Shown here one piece after another: positions 52,439 to 61,101 of a stretch of DNA of 64,000 nt. Source of the DNA: Mycobacterium sp. 3519A (lineage in GTDB: Bacteria; Actinomycetota; Actinomycetes; Mycobacteriales; Mycobacteriaceae); assembly GCF_900240945.1 (NCBI RefSeq), contig NZ_OESG01000013.1:372001-436000 (forward strand), read 5' to 3'. The notes under the pieces were generated by a model. It had not been told where the DNA came from and did no database searches. It saw nothing but the letters and a program-made list of their open reading frames with translations. The number at the start of each line of letters is the position of its first letter. Positions within the stretch are counted from its first letter, which is position 1. The translations under genes were made by a program, and so were the position numbers.

Positions 52439-53605
52439 ATGAAGGCGGTCACCTGTACCGACGCCAAGCTCGACGTCGTCGAGACGCCGAGCCCGATCCC
52501 CGCGAAGGGCCAGCTGCTGCTCGACGTCCTGCGTTGCGGCATCTGCGGCTCAGACCTGCACGCCCGCAACCACTGCGACGAGCTCGCCGACGTCATGGAC
52601 GAGACCGGCTACCCCGACTTCATGCGGTCGAACCAGTCCGTCGTGTTCGGCCACGAGTTCGCGGGCGAAGTGCTCGACCACGGCCCGAAAACCCGCAAGA
52701 TCCTGAAGGCGGGCACGCCGGTCGTCGCGCTCCCGCTCATCCGCCGCGGCGAGGAGGTGCACGCCATCGGGCTGTCCGCCAAGGCGCCCGGCGCGTACGC
52801 CGAACAGTTGGTCGTCGAGCAGTCTGTGGCGCTGCCCGTCCCCAACGGCCTGTCCATCGCGCATGCCGCCCTCACGGAGCCGATGGCCGTCGGCTGGCAC
52901 GCCGTGCGCCGATCCGACATCGGCAAGGGTCAGGTCGGCATCGTCATCGGCTGCGGCCCGATCGGCCTGGCGGTCATCCTGATGCTCAAGGCCCACGGTG
53001 TGCGCACCGTCATCGCCAGCGACTACTCGCCGGGACGCAGGGCGCTGGCCACCAGATGCGGCGCCGACGTCGTCGTCGACCCAGCCAAGGAGTCGCCCTA
53101 CGCGGCCGCTGCAGGCCACGGTCACCTCGAAACCCCGCTCGACGCTTTCGATCTCGCGATCGGCACGATCGAGAAGCTGCAGAAGGCGCGGTTGCCGTGG
53201 TGGCATGTCTGGCGCGCCGCCGACGCCGTCGGTGCCACCACCCCCAAGCACCCGGTGGTCTTCGAATGCGTTGGCGTGCCCGGCATCATCGAACAGATCA
53301 TCACCAGCGCGCCGTTGTTCTCCCGGGTCGTGGTGGTCGGTGTCTGCATGGGCGCCGACAAGGTCAGGCCATCGATGGCGATCAACAAGGAAATCGATCT
53401 GCGGTTCGTACTCGGTTACACGCCAATCGAATTCCGCGACACCCTGCACATGCTCGCCGACGGCAAAGTCGACGTCAGCCCGCTCATCACCGGGACCGTC
53501 GGTCTCGGCGGCGTCGCCAACGCGTTCGAGGCTCTCAAAGATCCCGAGGCGCACGCGAAGATCCTCATCGATCCCAAGATCGACGCCACCGTGCCAACCC
53601 CCTAG
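52439..53605 (+). CDS. Zinc-dependent medium-chain alcohol dehydrogenase
   Basis: A 388-residue MDR enzyme. Catalytic zinc ligands are likely Cys36 (CGICGSD) and His72-Glu73 (GHEF), with the Rossmann motif GCGPIGLAVI at about 183. The four-cysteine structural zinc lobe of most zinc ADHs is absent: the segment after GHEF (AGEVLDHGPKTRKIL) has none. A Trp-rich insertion (LPWWHVWRAAD) lies in the cofactor domain. Substrate unknown; probably expressed alone. Confidence 0.88.
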   Translation: MKAVTCTDAKLDVVETPSPIPAKGQLLLDVLRCGICGSDLHARNHCDELADVMDETGYPDFMRSNQSVVFGHEFAGEVLDHGPKTRKILKAGTPVVALPLIRRGEEVHAIGLSAKAPGAYAEQLVVEQSVALPVPNGLSIAHAALTEPMAVGWHAVRRSDIGKGQVGIVIGCGPIGLAVILMLKAHGVRTVIASDYSPGRRALATRCGADVVVDPAKESPYAAAAGHGHLETPLDAFDLAIGTIEKLQKARLPWWHVWRAADAVGATTPKHPVVFECVGVPGIIEQIITSAPLFSRVVVVGVCMGADKVRPSMAINKEIDLRFVLGYTPIEFRDTLHMLADGKVDVSPLITGTVGLGGVANAFEALKDPEAHAKILIDPKIDATVPTP

Positions 53606-53662
53606 ACTGATCCCAGCTTCACGAGTTGCCGTCGCCAAGCTCCGACTTGACGGCACGCCAAC

Positions 53663-53757
53663 CCCACGCTCGTGGGTGGCTCGGATGACGAAGCGGCCCG
53701 CACCGACCGGTGCAGGCAAGAGCGCCTCCACCGCGGAGGCCCCGACAAGGGAGCCGC
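53663..53757 (+). promoter_or_regulatory. Structured mRNA leader, candidate cis-regulatory RNA
   Basis: Three perfect 6-bp hairpins lie in tandem: CCCACG-CT-CGTGGG (53663-53676), GCACCG-AC-CGGTGC (53700-53713) and GCCTCC-ACCGC-GGAGGC (53724-53740). GCGGCCC (53693-53699) can pair with GG-A-GCCGC (53750-53757) to enclose the last two in a junction, burying part of the ribosome-binding site AAGGGAG next to the ATG at 53758. GGCTC (53678-53682) can pair alternatively with GAGCC (53751-53755). Two exclusive pairings over the RBS suggest translational control; no known riboswitch class is recognised. Confidence 0.4.
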
Positions 53758-54138
53758 ATGCGCAAGCACTTCTTCCGCTCGTTCGTCGCTGACCCCCTGT
53801 GCGCATCCTCGGATGCCGGCCACCACATCGACATCGGCCGCTACTTCATGGCTGTCGCCCGCTCCGCCGTCACCATCCCCGTCACGGCCCAGGTGCGCGG
53901 CGGCCTGGTGCACCTCGACACCGCCGAAATCCTTTGGCACCACCGCCCCGACGACGTCGCCTACGCATTGGCGAGCACCGACGGTCGCGCCGAGTGGTCG
54001 CCCGAATGGCAGGTGCTGCTCGTACCTGGCGCCGCCCTGGCCGACGAGCGGACCACCTTCACCCTCGCCCATCCGGACGAATGCACCGACTGCGCAGCCG
54101 AGGTCAGCCTTGTTGGACCTGGTTGGCGCCGCTGTTGA
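53758..54138 (+). CDS. Small hypothetical protein
   Basis: A 126-residue protein beginning MRKHFFRSFVADPLCASSDAG; it contains RYFMAVARSAVTIPVTA, an acidic/aromatic middle (ILWHHRPDDVAYALAS) and a C-terminal HPDECTDCAAE motif that could bind metal. No clear signal peptide. Not recognised. It is preceded by the structured leader at 53663-53757 and a good ribosome-binding site. Its last 35 bases overlap the convergent DUF3060 gene. Confidence 0.65.
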   Translation: MRKHFFRSFVADPLCASSDAGHHIDIGRYFMAVARSAVTIPVTAQVRGGLVHLDTAEILWHHRPDDVAYALASTDGRAEWSPEWQVLLVPGAALADERTTFTLAHPDECTDCAAEVSLVGPGWRRC

Positions 54139-54766
54139 GTACGTCCGGCGAACCGGAGTGGTAGGTCACCACGTTGTTGACGCCCGACGCGGTGATCTTG
54201 TCGGACGAGTCGAGCGTGACCTTGTTCTGCATCCCGGACACCGTGAGCGTCGTGCAGTGGCCGGTGATCGTCACGGTGTTGCCCATACCGCTGACGGTCA
54301 CCGGGTTGTCGTTGCATTCCAGCGTCTTGTTCTCGCCCATGCCTGAGACGCTGAGTTGCTCACCGGGCGGCGCCGCGGTCGGACGCGAAGGCATGTTCGG
54401 TGCCGACGGCACGTCGATGCTCGGGATCGTGACACCGGGGAAACTCGGGATCGAACTCGTCGACTTCTGCACGATGAACCATCCGACGCCGCCCGCGATG
54501 ATCATGAACACCACGGCCGCGACCCCGAACACGATCCACGGGATACCTGCCGACGGCCTCCGCGGGGGCGGCGACCACGGCGCGCCGTAGCCGGGCTGCT
54601 GATACGGCCCCTGCGCCTGCGGCGGCATCGGCGGCAGCGGCGGTGGCAGGTAGCCCTCGTTGGGCGCGGTGTACCCCGTCGTGCCCAACTCCGTCGCCCG
54701 CGCGGTATCGGCGAGCGGTTGCTCGAGTGCCCTGATCCGAGCCTCGGGATCGTCCTGTGGCTCCAT
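54104..54766 (-). CDS. DUF3060-family membrane-anchored protein
   Basis: A 220-residue protein: a Pro/Tyr/Gly-rich cytoplasmic N-terminus (PPPLPPMPPQ), one transmembrane helix (about residues 76-97, IPWIVFGVAAVVFMIIAGGV), a Ser/Pro linker and a C-terminal repeat domain of short beta units (VSGMGENKTLEC, VSGMGNTVTIT, VSGMQNKVTLD, ASGVNNVVTY). The repeated SGMxNxVT pattern is DUF3060, found in mycobacterial envelope proteins. Function unknown. Confidence 0.85.
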   Translation of the reverse strand: MEPQDDPEARIRALEQPLADTARATELGTTGYTAPNEGYLPPPLPPMPPQAQGPYQQPGYGAPWSPPPRRPSAGIPWIVFGVAAVVFMIIAGGVGWFIVQKSTSSIPSFPGVTIPSIDVPSAPNMPSRPTAAPPGEQLSVSGMGENKTLECNDNPVTVSGMGNTVTITGHCTTLTVSGMQNKVTLDSSDKITASGVNNVVTYHSGSPDVLNSGANQVQQG

Positions 54767-54791
54767 GCGCAGATGGTGCCATGTCCCGCAG

Positions 54792-57551
54792 CTAATTGAG
54801 TACGTATTCGAGTTGGCTGCGCGAAGTGATTTCGAGCTTGGTGAAGACCTTGCGCAGGTGGTACTGCACGGTCTTGGAGCTGATGAACAGACGGGTGGCA
54901 ATTTCGGGGTTGGACAGGCCCTCCCGTGCCAGCCTTGCGACCTGAACCTCCTGAGCGGTCAATTCCGGCGTCGTAATGACGGCGGTGCGCTTACGCAGCG
55001 TCTCACCGGTGGCCAGCAGCTCGCGGTTGGCCCGCTCGGCGAAGGCCGCCATTCCGATCGACTCGAACATCTGGTGCGCGGTGCGCAGCTGCTCGCGGGC
55101 GTCGACGCGCCGCCGTTCACGGCGCAGCCATTCGCCGTAGATCAGATGCGCTCGCGCGAGCTCCGTCCGCACCCGAGCCCTGCCGAATCGCGTGATCGCC
55201 TCTGCATACAGGTTTTCAGCCTCGTCACCGTCGGCCAGCAGAGCCCGCGACCGGGCTTCGACTCCGAGCGCCCAATCCGTGCCACTGGCTTCGGTCATCT
55301 CCACGAGCCAGCGCAGTGTCTCAGAGGCCGCCGCCAACCTCCCGTTGCGGACCGCCGCCTCGATCTGTTCGGCCGCCGCCCAGTTTGCGACGCCCGGATA
55401 CCGGACGTCCGGATACTCCTGGTGATACAGCGCCTGCTCCGCGGCGGCCATCGCCCCGGTGTAGTCGCCGAGGCCGTTGAGCAGCACGGCTCTTGTCCAC
55501 TCGGCGACCGCTATCCCGATGCCCTCCCCACGATTTGGAACCTCGAGCGCGGTTTCGTTGATCAGCGCGAACGCTTCGGTCTCGTCGCCACGCAGCGCCG
55601 CTAGTCGCATCGCGGCGTAGGGCGCGAGGTTGCCGCCCGTCGCCTCTGTCACCGCCTTCTGTTCGTCTACGAGCACCGCGGCGGCTGCGAGGTCACCTGC
55701 GAACAGCAGCATCATGGCGCGGGTGCTCAGCGCCAGGGGGAGTTCGCTCAATGCGCCGCTCGCTCGAGCGAGTTCGAGGTAGCGAACCGACAGCACCTCC
55801 CAGTGCTCGTCGTCCCACAAGTGCAGGGCCGCGAGGTTGATCAGCCACATCCAACGCAGCTCTTCGTCCGGTGTCATGTCGTCGCCGAAGGTGATGAGCG
55901 CGGCGCGAAGGTCATCGACCGCCGCCGGGTAGCCCGTGACGAAGTTCGCTGAGAGGCCGTCGAGTAGGCGGTCGGTCGACCGCGGTGGATGTGCAGGCGC
56001 TGGCGCGTTGGCGGCGGCCTGTGCCACCTCGGTGACGTGACCGCCCTGTGTCGCGAGCCGCCCGGCGAATGCGGCGGCGTTGATCGCGTCCAGGTAGGTC
56101 TGGCGGGCGAGGCGGGCGTCGATCGGCTCGAATCGCGTTGCGGCCCTTAGCAACAGCAGAGGCGCATCGCCGCCGCGGTGTGTCGCGAATGCGAGTGCGC
56201 CGCGCAGCAGGTCGATGCCGGCCTGTTGGGCTTCGTCCAGCGGGCCGCTCTCGGCCATGGCCAGCAGTTCCGTTGTCGCGTCGAACGCACCGGCCTGAAA
56301 CTTCGTGCTGGCGGCGGCCAGCGCGCGCCCTGCGCGGTGTGCCGGGTCGAGGGTCAGCATGGCGGCGCGTTCCAGGAACGCGGCGGCGGCGGCCAGTCCG
56401 CCGCGGGCACCCGCCTGTTCGGCGGAGCGCTCCAGTGCAGCGGCGATTTCTTCGTCGAACCCGGGGCTGGCTTCGGCCATGTGCCACACCCGTCGGTCGG
56501 GATCGACTGCGGGATCGGTTACTTCGCCGAGTGCGCCGTGTGCGATCCGGCGATCCTCCAGCGGCGCGGACCAATAGGCCACCGCGCGTGCCAACGGATG
56601 CCGGAACCGAATGCGCGTGCCGATTTCGGCGATGCCTGCCTCCGTTGCGGGATCGGCTGCTGCGGTCGCGATGCCGATGCGTGTCGCTGCCCGCCATACC
56701 AGGCCGGCGTCTCCTGTCGGGTCGGCCGCGGCGAGTGTGAGGAGGCGCTGGGTGTCGGCTGGAAGCTCGGCGATGCGCCGCCGGAAGTTCTCCTCGACCG
56801 CGCCGGACAGCGGCTCGGCGGAAGGCACGTTGAAGCCGCCGGCCAGATCTGCGGGCGAAAGTCCCCGTGGGAGTTCCAACAGCGCAAGCGGATTGCCCCG
56901 CGTCTCCGCGATGATCTGATCGCGCACCCGCGTGTCGATCGGGCCACGAATGGCCCCCTTCAACAGTTCCCGCGACTCATGCTCGGCGAGCCCCTCGATG
57001 AGGAGCCCCGGCAGATTTGCGAGTTCGTCACCGGGTACCCGAGTCGCGAAGATCATGCCAACCGACTCCGCGCCGAGCCGGCGCGCGACGAATGCGAGCA
57101 CCTGCGCCGAGGCCCGGTCCAACCACTGCTGATCGTCGATCAGGCACAGCAGCGGTTGCTCTTCCGATACCGCCGAAAGCAGCCCGAGAACAGAAAGGCC
57201 GATCAGGAACTGATCGGGCGCGGGTCCCGCACTCATTCCGAATGCGATGTGCAGCGCTTCTCGCTGCGGGGACGGCACGTGATCGAGCCGATTCAGCATC
57301 GGCGCGCACAGTTGATGTATGCCCGCGAACGGCAGCTCCATTTCCGACTCGACGCCCGACGTGCGCACCACTCGGCAGTCCGGCACCCGGGCGGACAGGC
57401 TCTCGACGAGTGCGGTCTTGCCGACTCCGGCCTCGCCGTAGATGACCAGCACGCGGCTTTCTCCGGTCCGGACCGCGGCAACCAGTTGATCGAGCACCCG
57501 GCTCTCGTCGCTGCGGCCGGTCAGCTTCGATGCCGAGCTGGCGTTCGACAT
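54792..57551 (-). CDS. Large ATP-binding LuxR-family (LAL) regulator
   Basis: A 919-residue regulator. The AAA ATPase has Walker A IYGEAGVGKTAL (38-49) and Walker B LLCLIDDQQWLD; a long helical, TPR-like region follows (about 300-840), then a LuxR helix-turn-helix in the last 65 residues (LTAQEVQVARLAREGLSNPE, KTVQYHLRKVFTKL). The ATG at 57551 removes a longer, uncharacteristic N-terminus. It is divergent from the hemocyanin-like gene with 122 bases between starts and may control it. The ligand is unknown. Confidence 0.92.
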   Translation of the reverse strand: MSNASSASKLTGRSDESRVLDQLVAAVRTGESRVLVIYGEAGVGKTALVESLSARVPDCRVVRTSGVESEMELPFAGIHQLCAPMLNRLDHVPSPQREALHIAFGMSAGPAPDQFLIGLSVLGLLSAVSEEQPLLCLIDDQQWLDRASAQVLAFVARRLGAESVGMIFATRVPGDELANLPGLLIEGLAEHESRELLKGAIRGPIDTRVRDQIIAETRGNPLALLELPRGLSPADLAGGFNVPSAEPLSGAVEENFRRRIAELPADTQRLLTLAAADPTGDAGLVWRAATRIGIATAAADPATEAGIAEIGTRIRFRHPLARAVAYWSAPLEDRRIAHGALGEVTDPAVDPDRRVWHMAEASPGFDEEIAAALERSAEQAGARGGLAAAAAFLERAAMLTLDPAHRAGRALAAASTKFQAGAFDATTELLAMAESGPLDEAQQAGIDLLRGALAFATHRGGDAPLLLLRAATRFEPIDARLARQTYLDAINAAAFAGRLATQGGHVTEVAQAAANAPAPAHPPRSTDRLLDGLSANFVTGYPAAVDDLRAALITFGDDMTPDEELRWMWLINLAALHLWDDEHWEVLSVRYLELARASGALSELPLALSTRAMMLLFAGDLAAAAVLVDEQKAVTEATGGNLAPYAAMRLAALRGDETEAFALINETALEVPNRGEGIGIAVAEWTRAVLLNGLGDYTGAMAAAEQALYHQEYPDVRYPGVANWAAAEQIEAAVRNGRLAAASETLRWLVEMTEASGTDWALGVEARSRALLADGDEAENLYAEAITRFGRARVRTELARAHLIYGEWLRRERRRVDAREQLRTAHQMFESIGMAAFAERANRELLATGETLRKRTAVITTPELTAQEVQVARLAREGLSNPEIATRLFISSKTVQYHLRKVFTKLEITSRSQLEYVLN

Positions 57552-57673
57552 GAAAGACGACCGTAGTGGAGCGTTGAGCGCGGCGCCTTTCGATTTGCGG
57601 ATTCGCGGTGTGTGGCCAAATTCCTGTGATCTCATTGATTTGTCAAACGACCTTGGGGTTTGGGGGAACACCG

Positions 57674-59782
57674 ATGGCGACACTGACCGAACTTCGCGAC
57701 AGGGGCGCGGAGTTGTTCACCGAATTGATGACGGTCCAGGAACCCGGGCATGCTCCGCCGCCCATTCACCTTGACGGACAGCGTTTCTCGTGGTTCGACG
57801 CGCAGCAGGGCGTCGACGCCAGCCTGCTCGCGTTGCGGTTGAGCGCCGCCGCCGCCACCCGATCCGGCGAGACGGCGGGACTTTCCGCCGCGCTCGCCGT
57901 CGTCGACGAGGAACGCGCGCAGCACGACCCGGAACTGGTCCGCCAGGGCTTCGCGCTGTTCGTCACGCACAACGACCGTGGGCGCCGACTCTTCAAACCC
58001 CGCGTCGTGCAAGTCGCGCCCGGCATGTTCACCGCGCCGACCGCCAAGCGGATCGGGCGGCGGCTGTCCATCGGCGGCCTGTCACCCGACCTCGACTACT
58101 GGCGCGAAGACATGCTCGCCAACGAACACCACCAGCACTGGCATGAGGTCTACCCGTGGACGGGCCGCCCGCCGGAATCCTTCCCGCAGTGGGTGCAGAC
58201 GGTCACCAACGCCGAAAAGGCACGGCTGCTTGGCACCATCGCGCCCGGCGTCAACTGGGCCGCCCAGTTGCAGAACGCCAGCCCGACACAGGTCGCCCAA
58301 TTCTTCGTCAACGGACTCAACGGGCAGGGCCGCCGCCGCCTGATCAACGCGGCGTTCGCCGAACCGCCGACGTTTCCTCGTGCGCTGTACCGCAAGCTGT
58401 TCCGGCTCAACGATCGTCACGGCGAGTTGTTTCTCTACATGCACCGGCAGATGCTGGCACGCTACGACGCCGAACTGCTCTCGCACGGCAAGCAGCGGGT
58501 GCAGGCCTTTACCTCGAACCAGTGGCCGGGCCCGATACCCGAGGGATACGACCCGGAGGGCCTACGCGACCAACAGGGGGTGCTGTTCACCACGCGCAAG
58601 CAGAACAAGACCCTGTCCGCGTTCTGGCGCAACCGCCTCGCGTCGTTGGCGCAGGGTGTCGACGACGTGTTGAGCAGCGGGGCGATTCCCGGTGCCGACC
58701 CGTCGGAACCCGACGTCGGAATCGCGATCTCGCCGCTCGGCGAGTTCATCGAAATGGGGATCCACAACAACGGACACGGTGCGCTTGGCGAGCTGTCCGA
58801 ACCGATCCCGCCAGGTCAGCTCGGGCAGAACCTGCCCAACGGGGTGATGAACAACCCGCTCGGGGCCATCCGCGATCAGGTGTTCTGGCGCTGGCACAAG
58901 CTGATCGACGACCTCGCCGAACGGTGGCAGTCGACACAAGCGCCAGAGGATTTCAGCGACGGACCCGCGGTGCTGATCCGCGACGGGGCCGCGCCGTGGG
59001 CCAGCCCAGACATCATCCTCGTACGGACCTCCGATCTCCCGGCCAATCAGAGCGCCGCGCAACGCCAACAGCTCGGCGAGCGGTTGTTCGGCGGTGCCAA
59101 ATGGGACACCGACTTCACCGAGGCGGCCGCGCAATCCGGCAACGTGTCACTGAGCACGACAGGCGAATTGGTCACCCTCATCGCCACGGCCAACGTCGCG
59201 GGCAGGCCCAACCCGGTCAAATTCCTCACCCATGAACCCTTCGTGTACTACATCCGTGTCGAGAACACCAAGAACCAACCGGTCGCGGTGACCGCGCGGA
59301 TCTTCCTGGTGCCGAACGCGTTCGAGGCCGATCGGACCGCGTGGATCGAGATGGACAAGTTCACTGCGACACTGGCCGCGCGGCAGAAGGCGGTGTTGTA
59401 CCGGCCGGACACCGAGAGCGCGGTGATCAAACGCAAGGCCGAAACCTCGCCGACGGCGATCGAGAATCGGCCGCCAGGGGGACGTTCGTCGTACTGCGAC
59501 TGCGGCTGGCCCTACACCCTGCTGCTGCCGAAAGGCACGGCTGCGCCGGGTATGCCATGCCGGCTGCTGGTGATGTTCACCGACGCGACGCTCGACAACG
59601 TCGGCCAACCCGGTGAGTGCGGATCGATGAGCTTCTGCGGAGCCCGCGACCGCTATCCCGACAACCGGGAGATGGGCTATCCGTTCGCCCGGCCGTTCGG
59701 CGGCGGAGCCAACGCGATTCGCGACACCTTGCTCGGCCTGCCCAATGCGTCGGGCAGAACAGTGCACATCCGCCAGGCCTAG
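57674..59782 (+). CDS. Hemocyanin/prophenoloxidase-like type-3 copper protein (arthropod type)
   Basis: A 702-residue protein, close to insect prophenoloxidase length. The ATG at 57674 has GGGGGAA upstream; no signal peptide, as in insect PPO. An N domain (1-150) is followed by the copper domain: Cu-A ligands His153 and His157 (EHHQHWHEVYP) and His257 (ELFLYMHRQML); Cu-B His364, His368 (GIHNNGHGALG) and His408 (RDQVFWRWHKLID). The C-terminal Ig-like domain ends with CDCGWPYTLLLPKG and CGARDRYPDNREMGYPF, the thioester-like GCGWP and terminal signatures of arthropod prophenoloxidase. A roughly 70-residue insertion lies between Cu-A His 2 and His 3. It probably binds oxygen or oxidises phenols. 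Confidence 0.9.
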   Translation: MATLTELRDRGAELFTELMTVQEPGHAPPPIHLDGQRFSWFDAQQGVDASLLALRLSAAAATRSGETAGLSAALAVVDEERAQHDPELVRQGFALFVTHNDRGRRLFKPRVVQVAPGMFTAPTAKRIGRRLSIGGLSPDLDYWREDMLANEHHQHWHEVYPWTGRPPESFPQWVQTVTNAEKARLLGTIAPGVNWAAQLQNASPTQVAQFFVNGLNGQGRRRLINAAFAEPPTFPRALYRKLFRLNDRHGELFLYMHRQMLARYDAELLSHGKQRVQAFTSNQWPGPIPEGYDPEGLRDQQGVLFTTRKQNKTLSAFWRNRLASLAQGVDDVLSSGAIPGADPSEPDVGIAISPLGEFIEMGIHNNGHGALGELSEPIPPGQLGQNLPNGVMNNPLGAIRDQVFWRWHKLIDDLAERWQSTQAPEDFSDGPAVLIRDGAAPWASPDIILVRTSDLPANQSAAQRQQLGERLFGGAKWDTDFTEAAAQSGNVSLSTTGELVTLIATANVAGRPNPVKFLTHEPFVYYIRVENTKNQPVAVTARIFLVPNAFEADRTAWIEMDKFTATLAARQKAVLYRPDTESAVIKRKAETSPTAIENRPPGGRSSYCDCGWPYTLLLPKGTAAPGMPCRLLVMFTDATLDNVGQPGECGSMSFCGARDRYPDNREMGYPFARPFGGGANAIRDTLLGLPNASGRTVHIRQA

Positions 59783-61101
59783 TGAATCGGCACCGCCACG
59801 TCGACCCACGGCTTCTTGCCGGTACGCCGTTGCGTGCTGAAGTGGTCGGAGAACTGTTCGAGCGCCTCCCGTAGCGGACCCCGCGGCACCTCCGTACCCC
59901 GCCTGGCGTCGCCGTGCTTCCCTGACTTCGTCGACATGACCGACACCAGCCGGTTCGCAGTGGCGTGCGCCGCATCCTGCTTGTGGCTGAAGCCATTCCA
60001 CAGCGTCTTGGGGGTGGCGTTCAGGCTGCCGTGGTGGCCCACCTTGTAGACGTTGGTGGCGGCAAGGCGCTCGCGAATCGCCTTGTGGTTGGGCGCATCG
60101 AAGAGGGCGTAGCTCCAATTCTCGATCTGGGCGTCGCCGGGGAACAGCAGCGTGGTCCCGCCGATCTGCATCAGCAGGATCAGGCTGGTGTTGTTCAGCA
60201 CCTCGTCCATGATGCGCAGGATGCCCAGCATGTCGTCGGCGTAGGCGCGGGTGATCTGGGGCACCAGCCACTTGGCCGCCTGCGGGATGTCGGCCCGCAC
60301 GGCGTTCGGAAACAGCGGCGCCAGATTCGCACCGGGCCCCGTCGTGTCGGTGGTTCCCGCCGCGGCCAGCCGACCCCAGGCGGCGGCGAGGTGCCAGAAC
60401 TCGTCGGCATTCGTGCGGGCCTGGTGGGCGATGGCTGGCGCCTGCCTGAGGGTGGGCGGCCCCAGCACATCGATCGTCACTCCGGGCAGCAGGCCCCGGA
60501 CGTCGATCCGGTCACCGAACTTGGCGTACTTCGGTTTACGGACACCCATCGTCATCAGCCGCTTGACTGCGGCCTCGTTCTTGATGTTGGTCTCACCGAG
60601 GAAGTTGAGGCGGTCGGCGACGGTGGGCGGGAAGCCCGCGAGGCCAGCCAGGCGCAGCCCCTCCACGCTGGCGCCGGCCGCGAACGCGTGCATGTTCGTC
60701 AACGTCCGCGCCAGCGCCTTGTGGTCGGTCAGCGCTGCCCGGCCCCTCGGTTGCACGGCGTCGGTTTCCAGGTCGGGGTCCTCGGTCCACGGCTGCACGA
60801 CGAGTTCGGGGTGCAGATCCTCGATGATCGGCCCGGTCACCGAATCACCGAAACCGCTGATGTGGTCGGCGTGCCGGTGCGTGGCCACCACCACGTCGAG
60901 CTTGCCGCCCGACTCTGCTGCGATGTCCTTGGCGATCACCTCCATGTGGTTCTTGACCCGCGAGTCGGGCAGCTTCGTGCTGCCGAAGTCGAACAGCACG
61001 CTTCGCACCGGCCGCTCACCCTCGTCGTAGGTGAGGGTCAACAGCAGGCAGTCGCCGAACCCGACGTTGTACGCGCGCAACCGCGCGCCGGTGACCTTCA
61101 T
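59779..61101 (-). CDS. Metallo-beta-lactamase-fold hydrolase (ComEC-type MBL domain)
   Basis: A 440-residue soluble MBL-fold protein. The first metal motif is THRHADH (His75, His77, Asp79, His80); a later Asp is in LLFPGDAQ and a terminal His in VGHHGSLN, as in the hydrolase domain of ComEC/Rec2. The opening RAYNVGFGDCLLLT is the typical first strand of that group. No membrane segment or signal. Its ATG overlaps the stop of the metalloprotease gene upstream, so the two are co-translated. The stop overlaps that of the convergent hemocyanin-like gene by three bases. Target (nucleotide, nucleic acid or small molecule) unknown. Confidence 0.85.
   Translation of the reverse strand: MKVTGARLRAYNVGFGDCLLLTLTYDEGERPVRSVLFDFGSTKLPDSRVKNHMEVIAKDIAAESGGKLDVVVATHRHADHISGFGDSVTGPIIEDLHPELVVQPWTEDPDLETDAVQPRGRAALTDHKALARTLTNMHAFAAGASVEGLRLAGLAGFPPTVADRLNFLGETNIKNEAAVKRLMTMGVRKPKYAKFGDRIDVRGLLPGVTIDVLGPPTLRQAPAIAHQARTNADEFWHLAAAWGRLAAAGTTDTTGPGANLAPLFPNAVRADIPQAAKWLVPQITRAYADDMLGILRIMDEVLNNTSLILLMQIGGTTLLFPGDAQIENWSYALFDAPNHKAIRERLAATNVYKVGHHGSLNATPKTLWNGFSHKQDAAHATANRLVSVMSTKSGKHGDARRGTEVPRGPLREALEQFSDHFSTQRRTGKKPWVDVAVPIH

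Noticed and set aside
53685..53792. A 35-codon open frame overlapping the start of the 53758 gene as a possible leader peptide.
   Set aside because: No ribosome-binding site and no regulatory codon run; the RNA folds are a better explanation of the region.
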